From Ramlibacter sp. (GTDB lineage Bacteria; Pseudomonadota; Gammaproteobacteria; Burkholderiales; Burkholderiaceae): a stretch of DNA of 6,835 nt. This document shows, piece after piece, positions 6,172 to 6,835 of this stretch. How positions within the stretch are numbered: position 1 is the stretch's first letter; every line of letters begins with the position of its first letter. Below the pieces are notes generated by a model. The model saw only the letters and a list, made by a program, of their open reading frames with translations, searched no databases and was not told where the DNA came from. The DNA lies in contig JACMQP010000535.1 of the NCBI GenBank assembly GCA_014376915.1, positions 1 through 6,835 on the forward strand. The letters run 5' to 3'. A program made the position numbers and the translations under genes.

Positions 6172-6835
6172 CTAGATTTCGATCTTCGAACCGAGTTCGA
6201 CCACCGAATTGTTCGGCAATTGCAGGAAGTCGGCGGCGCCGCTGGCGTTATGGTGCATCTGCGCAAACAGCTTTTCGCGCCAAGACGCCATGCCGTTGCC
6301 GATGGTGGGCACCACCACGTCGCGCGACAGGAAGTAGCTGGTGGTCATCGGCTCGATCTCGCAGCCGCGGTTGCGGATCTGCTCCAGCGCCTTGGGCACG
6401 TCCGGGTCGTTCTTGAAGCCGTAGTGCAGCACCACCTGCCAGCAGTCGTGGCCCAGCGATTCGATCTCGGCCCGCTTCGACATGCCGATCCACGGCACCT
6501 CGTGGCTGCGCACCGTGACGAACAGGTTGTGCTCGTGCAGCACCTTGTTGTGCTTGAGGTTGTGCAGCAAAGCGTTGGGCACGGTGCCGGGTTCGGCGGT
6601 GAGGAACACGGCGGTCCCGTGGACCCGCGTCGGTGGCGTCACGAACACCGCTTCCAGAAAGCTGGACAGGTCGATGGCATCGGCCTTGAGCTTCTCGTTG
6701 AGCAACGCCCGGCCCTGCTTCCAGGTCATCATCAGCGTGAAGATGCCGCCACCGATCAGCAGCGGGAACCACCCGCCCTGCAGCAGCTTGAGCAGATTGG
6801 AGGCCCAGAAGGTGAAGTCGACGACGAAGAACACA
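6172..6835 (-). CDS. kup: Kup low-affinity potassium transporter, C-terminal part (5' end missing)
   Basis: Kup is an inner-membrane potassium uptake protein, probably a proton symporter. About 221 codons are present, ending at the TAG (6172-6174); the family is about 620-630 residues, so the N-terminal two thirds lie beyond the right edge. The visible part begins with the last membrane segments: [21 protein letters not shown] and a following helix to about residue 38 of the fragment. The cytoplasmic C-terminal domain follows, with characteristic stretches: [62 protein letters not shown] and a C-terminal [18 protein letters not shown]. The first visible methionine is internal, not a start. 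The gene is convergent with the response regulator and has no evident functional link with PQQ. Confidence 0.96.
   Translation of the reverse strand, partial: VFFVVDFTFWASNLLKLLQGGWFPLLIGGGIFTLMMTWKQGRALLNEKLKADAIDLSSFLEAVFVTPPTRVHGTAVFLTAEPGTVPNALLHNLKHNKVLHEHNLFVTVRSHEVPWIGMSKRAEIESLGHDCWQVVLHYGFKNDPDVPKALEQIRNRGCEIEPMTTSYFLSRDVVVPTIGNGMASWREKLFAQMHHNASGAADFLQLPNNSVVELGSKIEI

Noticed and set aside
1..6835. Search for CRISPR repeats, tRNA/rRNA, toxin-antitoxin genes or phage genes
   Set aside because: No regularly spaced repeats, cloverleaf sequences or such gene families were seen. Gaps between genes are short and the longest is 178 bases.

Overview
The window looks like ordinary chromosome of a high-GC proteobacterium. 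The most likely group is Burkholderiales or a close relative. I judge this from codon and GC character, the 24-residue PqqA and the style of the Kup C-terminus; no ribosomal marker is present, so the placement is tentative. All long reading frames fit known families. There is no sign of a mobile element, CRISPR array, tRNA or rRNA.

Left part (minus strand, about 1-3010): a compact pyrroloquinoline quinone (PQQ) operon in the order pqqA-pqqB-pqqC-pqqD-pqqE. pqqE runs off the left edge. pqqA encodes the 24-residue precursor peptide with the Glu-x-x-x-Tyr pair. PqqE (radical SAM) crosslinks that pair while PqqD holds the peptide, PqqB hydroxylates the tyrosine part, and PqqC performs the final ring closure and oxidation. 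pqqB and pqqC are nearly contiguous, pqqC/pqqD overlap by GTGA and pqqD/pqqE by ATGA. Only the pqqA-pqqB gap is longer, and it holds a strong hairpin. A second hairpin lies just upstream of the pqqA ribosome binding site, so the small pqqA message is bracketed by structure.

Middle (3011-3188): a divergent intergenic region with a locally AT-rich, repeat-bearing segment at about 3118-3146. This is the best candidate for operator or promoter DNA serving both directions.

Right part (plus strand, 3189-6096): a three-gene unit with ATGA overlaps throughout. It encodes a divergent proline-iminopeptidase-like alpha/beta hydrolase, a membrane sensor histidine kinase of the NarX/HisKA_3 class with a LapD/MoxY-like periplasmic region, and a NarL/LuxR-type response regulator. 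Because MoxY/MoxX-type pairs control methanol or alcohol oxidation in other proteobacteria, and PQQ is the cofactor of the dehydrogenases involved, this pair is a plausible regulator of PQQ supply or a PQQ enzyme. That is an inference from family and position.

Right edge (minus strand, 6172-6835): the C-terminal third of a Kup potassium transporter, convergent with the response regulator and separated from it by a hairpin that probably terminates transcription.

I did not find an undescribed system. The points most worth a second look are the peptidase-kinase-regulator operon facing pqq, the altered specificity residues of the peptidase, and the two hairpins around pqqA.
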